64,000 nucleotides of DNA from Lysobacter sp. (GTDB lineage Bacteria > Pseudomonadota > Gammaproteobacteria > Xanthomonadales > Xanthomonadaceae), in assembly GCA_011526085.1 (NCBI GenBank), contig WYBC01000018.1, positions 1 to 64,000 of the forward strand, in the 5' to 3' direction. The position numbers and the translations under genes were made by a program. The notes under the pieces were generated by a model. The model did no database searches. It was not told the DNA's origin and saw only the letters and a list, made by a program, of their open reading frames with translations. The number at the start of each line of letters is the position of its first letter. Positions within the stretch are counted from its first letter, which is position 1. Shown here piece by piece: positions 56,143 through 64,000 of this stretch.

Positions 56143-56596
56143 GATCCGAGCCGAAGGGTTCAGCTGGCCGACACGGGTCTATTGGGAAGATACCGACGCA
56201 GGCGGTGTCGTCTACCACGCGCAGTATCTGGCCTTTCTCGAACGCGCCCGCACCGAATGGCTGCGGGCCCACGGATACGGACAGGAACTTCTGCGCATCG
56301 AACACGATCTGGTGTTCGCGGTGCGCGCGATGACCCTCGACTTCCGCCTGCCGGCGCGACTGGACGACGCGCTGCAGGTCGGCGTGGTCCTGCGCGAGTG
56401 CCGACGGGCCAGTCTCGTCATCGCGCAGACCATCGAACGCGACGGCGTGCGCCTGCTGGACGCCGAAGTGCGGGTCGCGGCGCTGGCCGCCGGCGACTTC
56501 AAGCCCAAGGCGATCCCGCCGACGCTGTATCCGATGTTGAAACAATTGCAGTCGACGCCTGCCGAGCGTCGGCACGACGAATCGAACGTGGAGTGA
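56132..56596 (+). CDS. ybgC: YbgC acyl-CoA thioesterase of the Tol-Pal cluster
   Basis: YbgC is a hot-dog-fold thioesterase hydrolysing short- and medium-chain acyl-CoA. The 154-residue protein has the family motif [12 protein letters not shown] (catalytic Asp) near residue 19. I prefer the ATG over the GTG two codons upstream because GGAGG sits 6 nt before it. It overlaps ruvB and is followed 6 nt later by tolQ, so it heads the tol operon. Confidence 0.95.
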
Positions 56597-56602
56597 TGTT
56601 GG

Positions 56603-57376
56603 ATGATCGATCTTGCGATGACCCTGCTGGCCGCGGCCGCGGAACCGCTTCCGGCTGAAGTGCTCGATCTGCCCGCCGCGGCCGTCGCCCAGAAGAGCAC
56701 GCTCGGCATGCTCTACAAGATGCTGAGCGAGGCGACCTGGCCGGTGCTGTCGGTGATGGCGCTGCTGTTGATCGCCTCGCTGATGTCCTGGCTGATCATC
56801 TTCCGCAAGAAAAGCCAGCTCGACCGCGCGCAGCGCGAAGCCGACGGCTTCGAAGAGCGGTTCTGGGCCGGCGGCGATCTCGGCCGCCTGTTCGCCGAGG
56901 CCAGCGGCCGCAAGCAGCAGATCGGCGGCCTGGAAGCGATCTTCGAGAGCGGCCTGCGCGAGTTCAACCGCGTGCGCCAGCGTCGCGGCATGGACGCACG
57001 CTCGCAGCTCGAAGGCGCGCAGCGCGCGATGCGTGCCACCGCCTCGCGCGAACTCGACAGTCTCGAGCACAACCTCGAATTCCTCGCCAACGTCGGCTCG
57101 ATCAGCCCGTACGTCGGCCTGTTCGGCACCGTCTGGGGCATCATGTTCGCGTTCTACGCGCTCGCGGACGCCAAGGAAATGACGATGGGCGTGATCGGCC
57201 CGCACATTTCCGAAGCCCTGCTCGCGACCGCGATGGGTCTGTTCGCCGCGATTCCCGCGGTCTGGGCCTACAACCGCTTCGCCACCCGGGTCGAACGCCT
57301 CGCGGTCCGCTACGACACCTTCACCGAAGAATTCTCGTCGATCCTGCAGCGCCAGGCGCACGTCGACGAGGCCTGA
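56603..57376 (+). CDS. tolQ: Tol-Pal system proton-channel subunit TolQ
   Basis: TolQ with TolR forms the inner-membrane motor that uses the proton gradient to energise TolA during envelope constriction. The 257-residue protein has a first transmembrane helix near residues 45-65. The large cytoplasmic loop leads to two further helices with G-L-F-G-T-V-W-G-I-M and the membrane Thr-rich segment (A-T-A-M-G-L-F-A-A-I-P-A). The 86-nt gap to tolR is the largest inside the cluster. Confidence 0.96.
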   Translation: MIDLAMTLLAAAAEPLPAEVLDLPAAAVAQKSTLGMLYKMLSEATWPVLSVMALLLIASLMSWLIIFRKKSQLDRAQREADGFEERFWAGGDLGRLFAEASGRKQQIGGLEAIFESGLREFNRVRQRRGMDARSQLEGAQRAMRATASRELDSLEHNLEFLANVGSISPYVGLFGTVWGIMFAFYALADAKEMTMGVIGPHISEALLATAMGLFAAIPAVWAYNRFATRVERLAVRYDTFTEEFSSILQRQAHVDEA

Positions 57377-57462
57377 CCCCGCGCGGGCGTGTCGTGCGTT
57401 CGCAAGGCATCCATGGGCATCGCCTGCGCGTTGTCCGCATCGCATCACCGAGGTAAGTCCGC

Positions 57463-57903
<441 letters not shown>

Positions 57904-58836
57904 ATGCGCGAAAACCGCGTCGACATCGTGCAGGCGTCCCTGCTTGCGCTGCTGGTGCATCTGGTGCCGCTGCTGTTGCTGCTGGTGGCCACGCTCTGGC
58001 AGCCGCCGCCGTCGGTGGCGGCGGGCGAACCGATCGTGGCCGACGTGATCGATCCGAACGCATTGTCGGCCGGCATGCGCAGCGCGCTGCGACGGCCGCC
58101 CGAGCCGCTCGAAACGCCCGAGCCCCCGCCGCCGGAGCCGCCGTTGCCCGAGGAAGAACCGCTGCCGGAACCGCTGGAGGAAACGCCGCCGGCGCAGCAG
58201 TTGCAGCCGCAGGAGCAGTTGCCCGATCCGGACACGGTCGATCAGCAGGAAGTGAAGCCCGATGCCGCCGCCGAAGCGGCCGCGCAGCGCGAGCAGGAAG
58301 CGCGTCGGCGCCAGGCGCAGGTCGATCTCACCGATGCGCGTCGACGCCAGGAACAGGCCGAGCAGCGTCAGAGCGAGATGCAGCGGCAGCGCGATCAGCA
58401 GCTGGCGGACATCCGTCGACAGCGCGAGCAGGCCCAGCGCGAGGCCGCCCTGGCCGAAGAGCGTTTGCGCCAGTTGGCCGACGAGCGCGCGCGCCGGGCT
58501 TCGGCGAACGCCGCTGCGGCCTCGCCGCCGCCGGGCAATCGCGGTGCGGACCCGAATCTCAGGGCGCGCTATGCCGCCGCGTTGCAGGCGGCGATCCTGC
58601 CGAACTTCATCCGTCCCGATAACGTGCCGCTCGGCCAACGCTGCAAGGTCGTGATCCGCCAGAGCGCCGGCGGCCGCGTGCTCAACGCACAGGCCGACCC
58701 GTCCTGTCCCTACGACGAAGCAGGCCGCCGCTCCGTCGAGGCGGCGGTGCTGAAGGCCCAGCCGCTGCCCTACGAGGGGTTCGAAACCGTGTTCGAGCGC
58801 GAGATCATCCTGAATTTCGTGCCGCAGGAGAATTGA
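57904..58836 (+). CDS. tolA: Tol-Pal system protein TolA
   Basis: TolA spans the periplasm from TolQR to the outer membrane. The 310-residue protein has one N-terminal transmembrane helix (about 13-32) and a Pro/Glu-rich stretch (about 60-125). A Gln/Arg/Ala-rich coiled coil (125-200) and a C-terminal TolA-III/TonB-C-like domain with one cysteine pair (R-C-K, S-C-P) complete it. The coil is shorter than in E. coli TolA (421 residues). It begins at the base after the tolR stop. Confidence 0.94.
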   Translation: MRENRVDIVQASLLALLVHLVPLLLLLVATLWQPPPSVAAGEPIVADVIDPNALSAGMRSALRRPPEPLETPEPPPPEPPLPEEEPLPEPLEETPPAQQLQPQEQLPDPDTVDQQEVKPDAAAEAAAQREQEARRRQAQVDLTDARRRQEQAEQRQSEMQRQRDQQLADIRRQREQAQREAALAEERLRQLADERARRASANAAAASPPPGNRGADPNLRARYAAALQAAILPNFIRPDNVPLGQRCKVVIRQSAGGRVLNAQADPSCPYDEAGRRSVEAAVLKAQPLPYEGFETVFEREIILNFVPQEN

Positions 58837-58920
58837 GCGGCCCGCGAGTCCGGGTTCGTTCATCTTTCTGACCGCTTTCGCGGCCAAGCTGTCGGCTCCC
58901 GTGAGTTGCCCGGACCGCTG

Positions 58921-60261
58921 ATGACCCGACTGCCGTTCCCCTCGCCGCAGCGCCTGTTCCAGAGTCTCGTCCTGTCGTTCCTGTTGCTGCCGCTGGTCGC
59001 CTTCGCCCAGCAGCGCGGACTGGAGATCGACATCGTCGGCGGCAATGCCTCGGCCCTGCCGATCGCGGTGGTTCCGATGCCCTATCAGGGCCCGGGCGCC
59101 GCGCCGCAGACCGATATCGCCGACGTCATCCGCGCCGACCTCGCGCGTTCCGGCCAGTTCCGCCCGATGCCGCCGGCCGACCTCGGTGCCCAGCGCCCGA
59201 CCCGCGGCAGCGAGATCGATTTCGGCTTCTTCCAGCAGACCAAACAGAACTACGTCGTCGTCGGTCGCGTGATCGATGCCGGCGACGGCGGCTACCGCGT
59301 CGAATACGAACTCTTCGACATCGCCAAAAACCGGCTTCTCGCCTTCGCGCTCACCGCGCGCACCAACGCGATGCGCGATGTCGCCCACCAGATCGCTGAT
59401 GCCATCTACGAAAAGATCACCGGCGTGCGTGGTGCGTTCTGGACCCGCATCGCCTACATCGTGCAGACCGGCGTGGGCAAGGGTGCGCAGTACGCGCTGA
59501 TGATCGCCGATGCCGACGGCTACAGCCCGCAGACCATCGTGCGTTCGGACAAGCCGCTGCTGTCGCCGGCTTGGAGTCCGGACGGCCGCAAGCTCGCGTA
59601 CGTCAGCTTCGAGCGCGGCAATTCCTCGATCGTGATCCAGGACATCGCCACCGGCGCGCGCGAAACCGTGTCGAGCTTCAAGGGCATCAACGGTGCGCCG
59701 AGTTTCTCGCCCGACGGGCGCAGGCTGGCGATGTCGCTGTCGAAGAGCGGCAATCCCGAAATCTACGTGATGGATCTCGGCAGCCGCGCGCTGACCCAGA
59801 TCACCAACCAGTTCGGCATCGACACCGAGCCGACCTGGAGCGCGGACGGCGCCAGCCTGTATTTCACGTCCGATCGCGGCGGTCGCCCGCAGATCTACCA
59901 GGTGCCCGCGGGCGGCGGTTCGGCCAGCCGCGTCACCTTCCAGGGCAGTTACAACGCCAAGCCGACGGTGTCCGCCGACGGCAAGAAAGTGGCCGTGGCG
60001 CAGGGCAGCGGCAGCGTGTACCGTATCGCGATGCTCGACCGCAGCCTCGGTTCGCCGCGCTGGTCCATGCTCTCGCCGGGTTCGCTGGACGAATCCCCGA
60101 GTTTCGCGCCGAACGCGAGCATGGTGCTCTACGCGGCCCGCGAAGGCGGCCGTGGCGTGCTTTACGCGGTTTCCGCCGACGCCCGTGTGCGCCAGCGCCT
60201 GGTGCTGGCCAATGGCGATGTGCGCGAGCCCGCATGGGGCCCCTATCGCCTGCCGCGCTGA
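58921..60261 (+). CDS. tolB: Tol-Pal system beta-propeller protein TolB
   Basis: TolB is a periplasmic protein that shuttles between TolA and Pal. The 446-residue precursor has a signal peptide (M-T-R-L-P-F ... A-F-A-Q), an N-terminal alpha/beta domain, and a six-bladed WD40-like propeller with repeats of the form P-x-W-S-P-D-G-R-K-L-A-Y. ATG is preferred to an in-frame TTG five codons upstream; neither has a strong Shine-Dalgarno, so the exact start is not certain. Confidence 0.95.
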   Translation: MTRLPFPSPQRLFQSLVLSFLLLPLVAFAQQRGLEIDIVGGNASALPIAVVPMPYQGPGAAPQTDIADVIRADLARSGQFRPMPPADLGAQRPTRGSEIDFGFFQQTKQNYVVVGRVIDAGDGGYRVEYELFDIAKNRLLAFALTARTNAMRDVAHQIADAIYEKITGVRGAFWTRIAYIVQTGVGKGAQYALMIADADGYSPQTIVRSDKPLLSPAWSPDGRKLAYVSFERGNSSIVIQDIATGARETVSSFKGINGAPSFSPDGRRLAMSLSKSGNPEIYVMDLGSRALTQITNQFGIDTEPTWSADGASLYFTSDRGGRPQIYQVPAGGGSASRVTFQGSYNAKPTVSADGKKVAVAQGSGSVYRIAMLDRSLGSPRWSMLSPGSLDESPSFAPNASMVLYAAREGGRGVLYAVSADARVRQRLVLANGDVREPAWGPYRLPR

Positions 60262-60345
60262 GCCCGGCTTCCAACTGATCGTACCCAGCGATCGTTCGCT
60301 CCGTTCGTTCCCCCGACTCCACCTGCGACAAAGACGAGGACCACC

Positions 60346-60891
60346 ATGAACACGACTTCCCGAGTGCTGCTCACCGCGATCCTCTGCGTGACTGCCGCAG
60401 CCTGCACCAAGAAAGTGAAGGAAGACCCGAACACCGACGCCACCCCGACCACGTCCAATCCGGGTTCCACCACGTCGTCCGGCATCGGCAACAACGCCGG
60501 CCCGTCGATGGGCAGCGGCCTCTACGGCCCCGGCGATCTCGACACCGACGCCTGCCTGCGCCAGCGCGTGGTCTATTTCGATCTGGACCAGGACGCGCTG
60601 AAGCCCGAGTTCCAGAACATCGTCGCCTGCCATGCCAAATATCTGCGCGATCGTCCCAGTGCGCGCATGACCCTGGAAGGCAACGCCGACGAGCGCGGCA
60701 GCCGCGAGTACAACCTCGGCCTCGGCGAGCGCCGCGGCAATGCGGTGTCGTCGTCCGTGCAGGCCAACGGCGGCGGTGGCAGCCAGATCACCGTCGTCAG
60801 CTACGGCGAAGAGCGTCCGACCTGCACCGACTCCAACGAAGATTGCTGGGGCCGCAACCGTCGCGTCGAGATCGTCTACACCGCGAAGTGA
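60346..60891 (+). CDS. pal: Peptidoglycan-associated lipoprotein Pal
   Basis: Pal anchors the outer membrane to peptidoglycan. The 181-residue precursor has a signal and lipobox T-A-A-A-C (acylated Cys20), then a Thr/Ser/Pro-rich linker (25-50). Its OmpA-C-like domain has F-D-L-D-Q-D, G-N-A-D-E-R-G-S-R-E-Y-N and N-R-R-V-E-I, which carry the diaminopimelate-binding Asp and Arg. Two extra cysteines near the C-terminus (P-T-C-T, E-D-C-W) could be disulfide-bonded. Confidence 0.96.
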   Translation: MNTTSRVLLTAILCVTAAACTKKVKEDPNTDATPTTSNPGSTTSSGIGNNAGPSMGSGLYGPGDLDTDACLRQRVVYFDLDQDALKPEFQNIVACHAKYLRDRPSARMTLEGNADERGSREYNLGLGERRGNAVSSSVQANGGGGSQITVVSYGEERPTCTDSNEDCWGRNRRVEIVYTAK

Positions 60892-61004
60892 CGCCCGCGG
60901 GCGGGGCGTCGTCCGCGACGTCCCGCCGCTCAACCGTCCACCACGGGCCTGCCGTCGCGCGGGTCCGCGGTCATCGCAACACCCTCCGCAACAGGTCGTC
61001 CGTC

Positions 61005-61841
61005 GTGCACATCAGACGTTTGCCGTTCTCCGCCTGCCTCGTCCTGGCGCTCGCATTCGCCGCACCGGCGTCGGCGCAGCGCATGAGCACCGCCGATCGC
61101 CTCACCGCGCTCGAGCAGCAGCTCACCGCGATGCGTTCGGGCAATCTCGATCTGCTCAATCAGGTCGGCGAACTGAAGACCGAAGTGCAGGCGCTGCGCG
61201 CGCAGATCGAAGAGCTGCAGCAGCAGCTCGAGCTGGAGAAGCAGAGCGGGCGCAACCAGTCCCTCGATTTCGACGATCGCCTCAACCGTCTGGAAAACGC
61301 GGCCGCGCAGTCGATGTCGGTCCCGTCGCCGTCGGCCACGCCGGCCGCTCCGGCAAGCGCCACCGTCCCCGCTCCGGCGGGCGCCGCGGTGCCCGCCGTG
61401 CAGGAGGCCGCGCCGCGCGTCTACGGTGATGCGTCCACGCTCGGCAAGGGCATGGATGAGCGTGGCGCCTACAGCGCGGCCTTCGACGCCCTGAAGGCCG
61501 GCCGCTACGCCGAATCCGCGCGTGCGTTCCAGACCTTTCTCGACACCTATCCCAGCGGCGTGTTCGCGCCCAACGCGATGTACTGGCTGGGCGAGAGTTA
61601 CTACGTCACCCAGAATTACGCATTGGCGCTGGAGCAGTTCCAGGCGCTGCTGAACCAGTATCCGACCCACGACAAGGCCGCCGGCGCGCTGCTGAAGGTG
61701 GGGCTGTGCCAGTACGGCCTGCGCCAGCTCGACGCCGCCGAAGCCACGCTGTCGCGGGTCGTTGCCCGCTATCCCGGCACCGAGGCCGCGCGCACCGCCG
61801 ACGATCGCCTCCGTGCGATCCAGCTGTCGCGGGTCCGGTAA
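61005..61841 (+). CDS. cpoB: Cell division coordinator CpoB (YbgF)
   Basis: CpoB links Tol-Pal constriction to peptidoglycan synthesis by PBP1b. The 278-residue precursor has a signal peptide (M-H-I-R-R-L-P-F-S-A-C ... S-A-Q), an N-terminal trimerising coiled coil (about 33-95), an Ala/Pro/Ser linker and three C-terminal TPRs (A-Y-S-A-A-F-D-A-L-K-A-G-R-Y, Y-P-S-G-V-F, Y-P-T-H-D-K-A). GTG is used as start because it opens directly onto the signal peptide; the longer upstream frame overlaps pal. It is the last gene of the ybgC-tol-pal set. Confidence 0.94.
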   Translation: MHIRRLPFSACLVLALAFAAPASAQRMSTADRLTALEQQLTAMRSGNLDLLNQVGELKTEVQALRAQIEELQQQLELEKQSGRNQSLDFDDRLNRLENAAAQSMSVPSPSATPAAPASATVPAPAGAAVPAVQEAAPRVYGDASTLGKGMDERGAYSAAFDALKAGRYAESARAFQTFLDTYPSGVFAPNAMYWLGESYYVTQNYALALEQFQALLNQYPTHDKAAGALLKVGLCQYGLRQLDAAEATLSRVVARYPGTEAARTADDRLRAIQLSRVR

Positions 61842-61849
61842 GCGCGTGC

Positions 61850-61918
61850 CCGGCAGAGCGGCCTTCAGGCCGCTGGGCTTTTTCCGGACAAGCAGTGGTC
61901 TCAAGGCCGCTCTACCGG
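61850..61918. repeat. GTAG-type palindromic repeat doublet between cpoB and queE
   Basis: CCGGCAGAGCGGCCTTCAGG on the left and AGGCCGCTCTACCGG on the right form an imperfect inverted doublet. The left head has drifted to GCAG, the right keeps CTAC. It is the same family as 55010-55080. Confidence 0.75.
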
Positions 61919-61931
61919 CGCGGTCACCCGC

Positions 61932-61937
61932 TAAAAT
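61932..61937 (+). promoter_or_regulatory. -10 box immediately before queE
   Basis: CGCTAAAATGCC ends 6 nt before the queE ATG, so transcription would start at or beside the start codon. The -35 position falls at the right edge of the palindromic repeat and is not recognisable. Confidence 0.55.
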
Positions 61938-61943
61938 GCCTGG

Positions 61944-62624
61944 ATGAACGCCGAACCCGCTGCCGCGGCGACCGCCGCGCCGGCGGATCGCCTGAAGATC
62001 ACCGAAGTCTTCCTGTCGCTGCAGGGCGAAGCCCGCGACGCCGGCTGGCCGACGGTCTTCGTGCGCCTCACCGGTTGCCCGCTGCGCTGCCAATACTGCG
62101 ACACCACCTATTCGTTCTTCGGCGGCGAATGGCGGACCATCGACGATCTGATGGCCGAGGTCGCCGGTCACGGCGTGCGTCACGTCTGCGTCACCGGCGG
62201 CGAGCCGCTGTCGCAGAAGCGCTGCCTCGATCTGCTGCGCCGGCTCTGCGATGCCGGTCATGTCGTCTCGCTGGAAACCTCGGGCGCGATCGACATCGCC
62301 GAGGTCGATCCGCGCGTTTCGCGCGTGCTCGACATCAAGACGCCCGGTTCGGCCGAGGTCGCGCGCAATCGCTGGGAGAATCTGCCGCTGCTGACCGCGC
62401 ACGATCAGGTGAAGTTCGTGATCTGCAACCGCGAAGATTACGAATGGTCGCGCGCCGTCGTCGCCGAGCACCGCCTGCACGAACGCTGCGACGTGCTGTT
62501 CTCGCCGAGCAAGAGCGAACTGTCCGCGCGCGCACTGGCCGACTGGATCGTGCAGGACCGCTTGCCGGTGAAGTTCCAGATGCAATTGCACAAGATCCTG
62601 TGGAACGACGAGCCGGGCCGCTGA
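61944..62624 (+). CDS. queE: 7-carboxy-7-deazaguanine synthase
   Basis: QueE is a radical-SAM enzyme that contracts 6-carboxy-tetrahydropterin to 7-carboxy-7-deazaguanine on the way to queuosine. The 226-residue protein has the cluster motif C45-x3-C49-x2-C52 (C-P-L-R-C-Q-Y-C) and S-L-Q-G-E-A. No Shine-Dalgarno precedes the ATG, and the promoter -10 is only 6 nt away, suggesting a leaderless mRNA. queC, the next pathway enzyme, follows. Confidence 0.95.
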   Translation: MNAEPAAAATAAPADRLKITEVFLSLQGEARDAGWPTVFVRLTGCPLRCQYCDTTYSFFGGEWRTIDDLMAEVAGHGVRHVCVTGGEPLSQKRCLDLLRRLCDAGHVVSLETSGAIDIAEVDPRVSRVLDIKTPGSAEVARNRWENLPLLTAHDQVKFVICNREDYEWSRAVVAEHRLHERCDVLFSPSKSELSARALADWIVQDRLPVKFQMQLHKILWNDEPGR

Positions 62625-62676
62625 GCGCGCCGGCCGAATACTGTTGAGGCACAAGTCAGTTGAGGAACCGCATCGC

Positions 62677-63366
62677 ATGAAACCCGCCGTCGTTCTCGTC
62701 TCCGGAGGCATGGACTCCGCCGTCGTGCTGGCCATCGCCCGCGAACAGGGCTTCGCGCCGCATGCGCTCAGCGTGCGCTACGGCCAGCGCCATACTTCCG
62801 AGCTCGATGCCGCCGCGCGCGTCGCGACCGCGCTGGGCGCCACCGTGCACAAGACCGTGCATGTCGACCTGCGCAGCCTGGGCGGCTCCGCGCTGACCGA
62901 CGAGGCCATCCAGGTCCCGGTCGACACCGACGGTCATGTGATCGGCGCCGATATTCCGGTCACCTACGTCCCGGCGCGCAACACCATCATGCTGTCGGTC
63001 GCGCTGGGCTGGGCCGAAGTGCTGGGCGCCACCGACCTGTTCTGCGGCGTGAACGCGGTCGACTATTCCGGCTATCCCGATTGCCGGCCCGAGTTCATCG
63101 ACGGCTTCGAAGCGCTCGCCAATCTGGCCACCAAGGCCGGCGTCGAGGGCGCGGGGTTCCGCGTCCATGCGCCGCTGATGCGGATGACCAAGGCCGACAT
63201 CGTCCGCGAAGGCCTGCGCCTGGGTGTCGATTTCGCCCAGACCGTCTCCTGCTATCAGGCCGACGCCGACGGCCGCGCCTGCGGCCACTGCGACGCCTGC
63301 CGCCTGCGCGCCGAGGGCTTCGCCCATGCCGGCGTGGCCGACCCGACGCGCTACGTCCCGGCCTGA
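62677..63366 (+). CDS. queC: 7-cyano-7-deazaguanine synthase
   Basis: QueC converts 7-carboxy-7-deazaguanine to preQ0 using ATP and ammonia. The 229-residue protein has the PP-loop S-G-G-M-D-S-A near residue 9 and a zinc-binding cysteine set at the C-terminus (S-C-Y-Q, then [10 protein letters not shown]). ATG with TGAGGA about 10 nt upstream is chosen over the earlier in-frame ATG at 62644. The 52-bp gap from queE suggests an operon. Confidence 0.96.
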   Translation: MKPAVVLVSGGMDSAVVLAIAREQGFAPHALSVRYGQRHTSELDAAARVATALGATVHKTVHVDLRSLGGSALTDEAIQVPVDTDGHVIGADIPVTYVPARNTIMLSVALGWAEVLGATDLFCGVNAVDYSGYPDCRPEFIDGFEALANLATKAGVEGAGFRVHAPLMRMTKADIVREGLRLGVDFAQTVSCYQADADGRACGHCDACRLRAEGFAHAGVADPTRYVPA

Positions 63367-63412
63367 CACCGCGACGATTCCGCCCGATCGACCCATTCGC
63401 GGCGGTTTCGGC

Positions 63413-63418
63413 TAAAAT
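63413..63418 (+). promoter_or_regulatory. Putative -10 box of tRNA-Lys
   Basis: GGCTAAAATGCGC lies 45 nt before the tRNA and matches the aspS and queE boxes almost base for base. Confidence 0.5.
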
Positions 63419-63462
63419 GCGCGCCCCGGCGCGACGCCGGACGGCCCTCGGGCCGGTATCGT

Positions 63463-63538
63463 GGGCCGTTAGCTCAGTCGGTAGAGCAGAAGACTTTTAA
63501 TCTTTTGGTCGAAGGTTCGAATCCTTCACGGCCCACCA
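63463..63538 (+). tRNA. tRNA-Lys (anticodon TTT)
   Basis: A complete cloverleaf can be drawn. The acceptor is GGGCCGT/ACGGCCC with encoded ACCA, the D-arm is TAGCTCAGTCGGTAGAGCA, the anticodon loop is CTTTTAA (TTT), and the T-arm has GGTTCGAATCC. It has no large variable arm. Reading the opposite strand gives a spurious protein ending in G-R-E-G-F-E-P-S-T. Confidence 0.97.
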
Positions 63539-64000
63539 TTTCCTGCTTCGCCAGGAATCGACAAGTGAAGGATTCCGGTCCTCGCACGCAGGCGCGAGAG
63601 CGCTCATCGGGGCGCGAGGCATCGCCCTTCACGCCCTGCCACTTCGCATCGGAAGAACACGCTGCCGCTTCGTTCGCGTCTGCCGCAGGCGTGCTTGCGT
63701 CGTGCTCGCCGCCGCGTTGAATCTCGCCGCGGATGGGCCGTTTCTCGGCGCGTTCCGCGCCGACGAATGGTTTCCGTTTGTGCGAAATCAAGGGTCGGAG
63801 CGTACTTTCGAACGCCAGCCCCGCATCTGCGGGGCTTGTGAGTCGCAGCTGATACGTAACTCCTGCGCCATGTCAGCTGGCTGAAGACGCCCTTGCACGT
63901 CACCACCCCTGCGGCGGCGCCAGCCCTCCCGACAAACGGACACCTCAGAGCAAGCGTGTCTGAAGGGGGAGCGCCTACCGGCCAGCATCGTGCCGCCGAG
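63539..64000. other. Gene-free right edge of the window
   Basis: Downstream of tRNA-Lys I see no credible coding frame. The only clear structure is the hairpin at 63817-63836. Composition is somewhat lower in GC around 63780-63880. A gene could begin beyond the edge. Confidence 0.4.
63817..63836. terminator. Terminator-like hairpin, GCCCCGC family
   Basis: AGCCCCGC-ATCT-GCGGGGCT is a perfect 8-bp stem with a 4-nt loop, like those at 2012 and 44538 but without a T-tract on the plus strand. Confidence 0.5.

Noticed and set aside
63474-63791. A 105-codon minus-strand frame ending in G-R-E-G-F-E-P-S-T
   Set aside because: This is the well-known artefact of translating the antisense of a tRNA gene.

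Overview
The window is one contiguous piece of a GC-rich (roughly two-thirds G+C) gammaproteobacterial chromosome. Gene content, gene order and codon use point to the Xanthomonadales (Xanthomonadaceae/Lysobacteraceae, a Lysobacter- or Luteimonas-like genome). The supporting signs are the coaE-pilD-pilC-pilB order beside pilins and pilSR, the bamD/rluD divergence followed by clpB, the aspS-yebC-ruvCAB-ybgC-tolQRAB-pal-cpoB-queE-queC order, TAAAAT-type -10 boxes, and dispersed GTAG-starting palindromic repeats like the SMAG elements of Stenotrophomonas. Most of the window is housekeeping. Accessory material sits at the left edge and in scattered single genes. Family names were assigned by reading the proteins; no database search was run.

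Layout. 1-2525: the 3' end of an RHS polymorphic-toxin gene with an AT-richer tip, a DUF4279-like putative immunity gene overlapping it, a perfect hairpin terminator and a decayed IS66-type tnpA remnant. 2526-13291 (minus strand): coaE, pilD, pilC, pilB, three tandem type IV pilin genes, a TfpX/TfpZ-like accessory gene, and the pilR/pilS two-component pair. Two pilin copies have clear sigma-54 (-24/-12) promoters, matching PilR as a sigma-54 activator. 13499-15658: sucCD, split by a palindromic repeat.

15761-19846: a consensus promoter, a cobalamin riboswitch, a hairpin covering the nrdA Shine-Dalgarno, then the class Ia ribonucleotide reductase genes nrdA and nrdB. A REP/SMAG-like hairpin is embedded in a variable arm of the riboswitch. 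19937-29631: nadE, a hypothetical gene, bamD diverging from a translationally coupled rluD-pgeF-DUF4166-DCC run, a secreted TPR protein and clpB with a sigma-32 promoter.

29800-43184: a mostly accessory stretch with a 598-residue cysteine-rich beta-domain protein of unknown role, yceH, a small exported protein, a YbaL/Kef-type antiporter, a TonB-dependent receptor, an ABC-F ATPase, a hemerythrin-like protein and a secreted isoamylase. 43442-46471: an FmdB zinc ribbon, an exported hypothetical protein and two DUF3011 repeat proteins. 46615-63538: aspS, a GNAT, two small hydrolases, yebC, ruvC, a LURP-one/scramblase-like gene, ruvA, kup, ruvB, the complete ybgC-tol-pal-cpoB envelope operon, queE, queC and tRNA-Lys(TTT). 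The last 460 bases hold no convincing gene.
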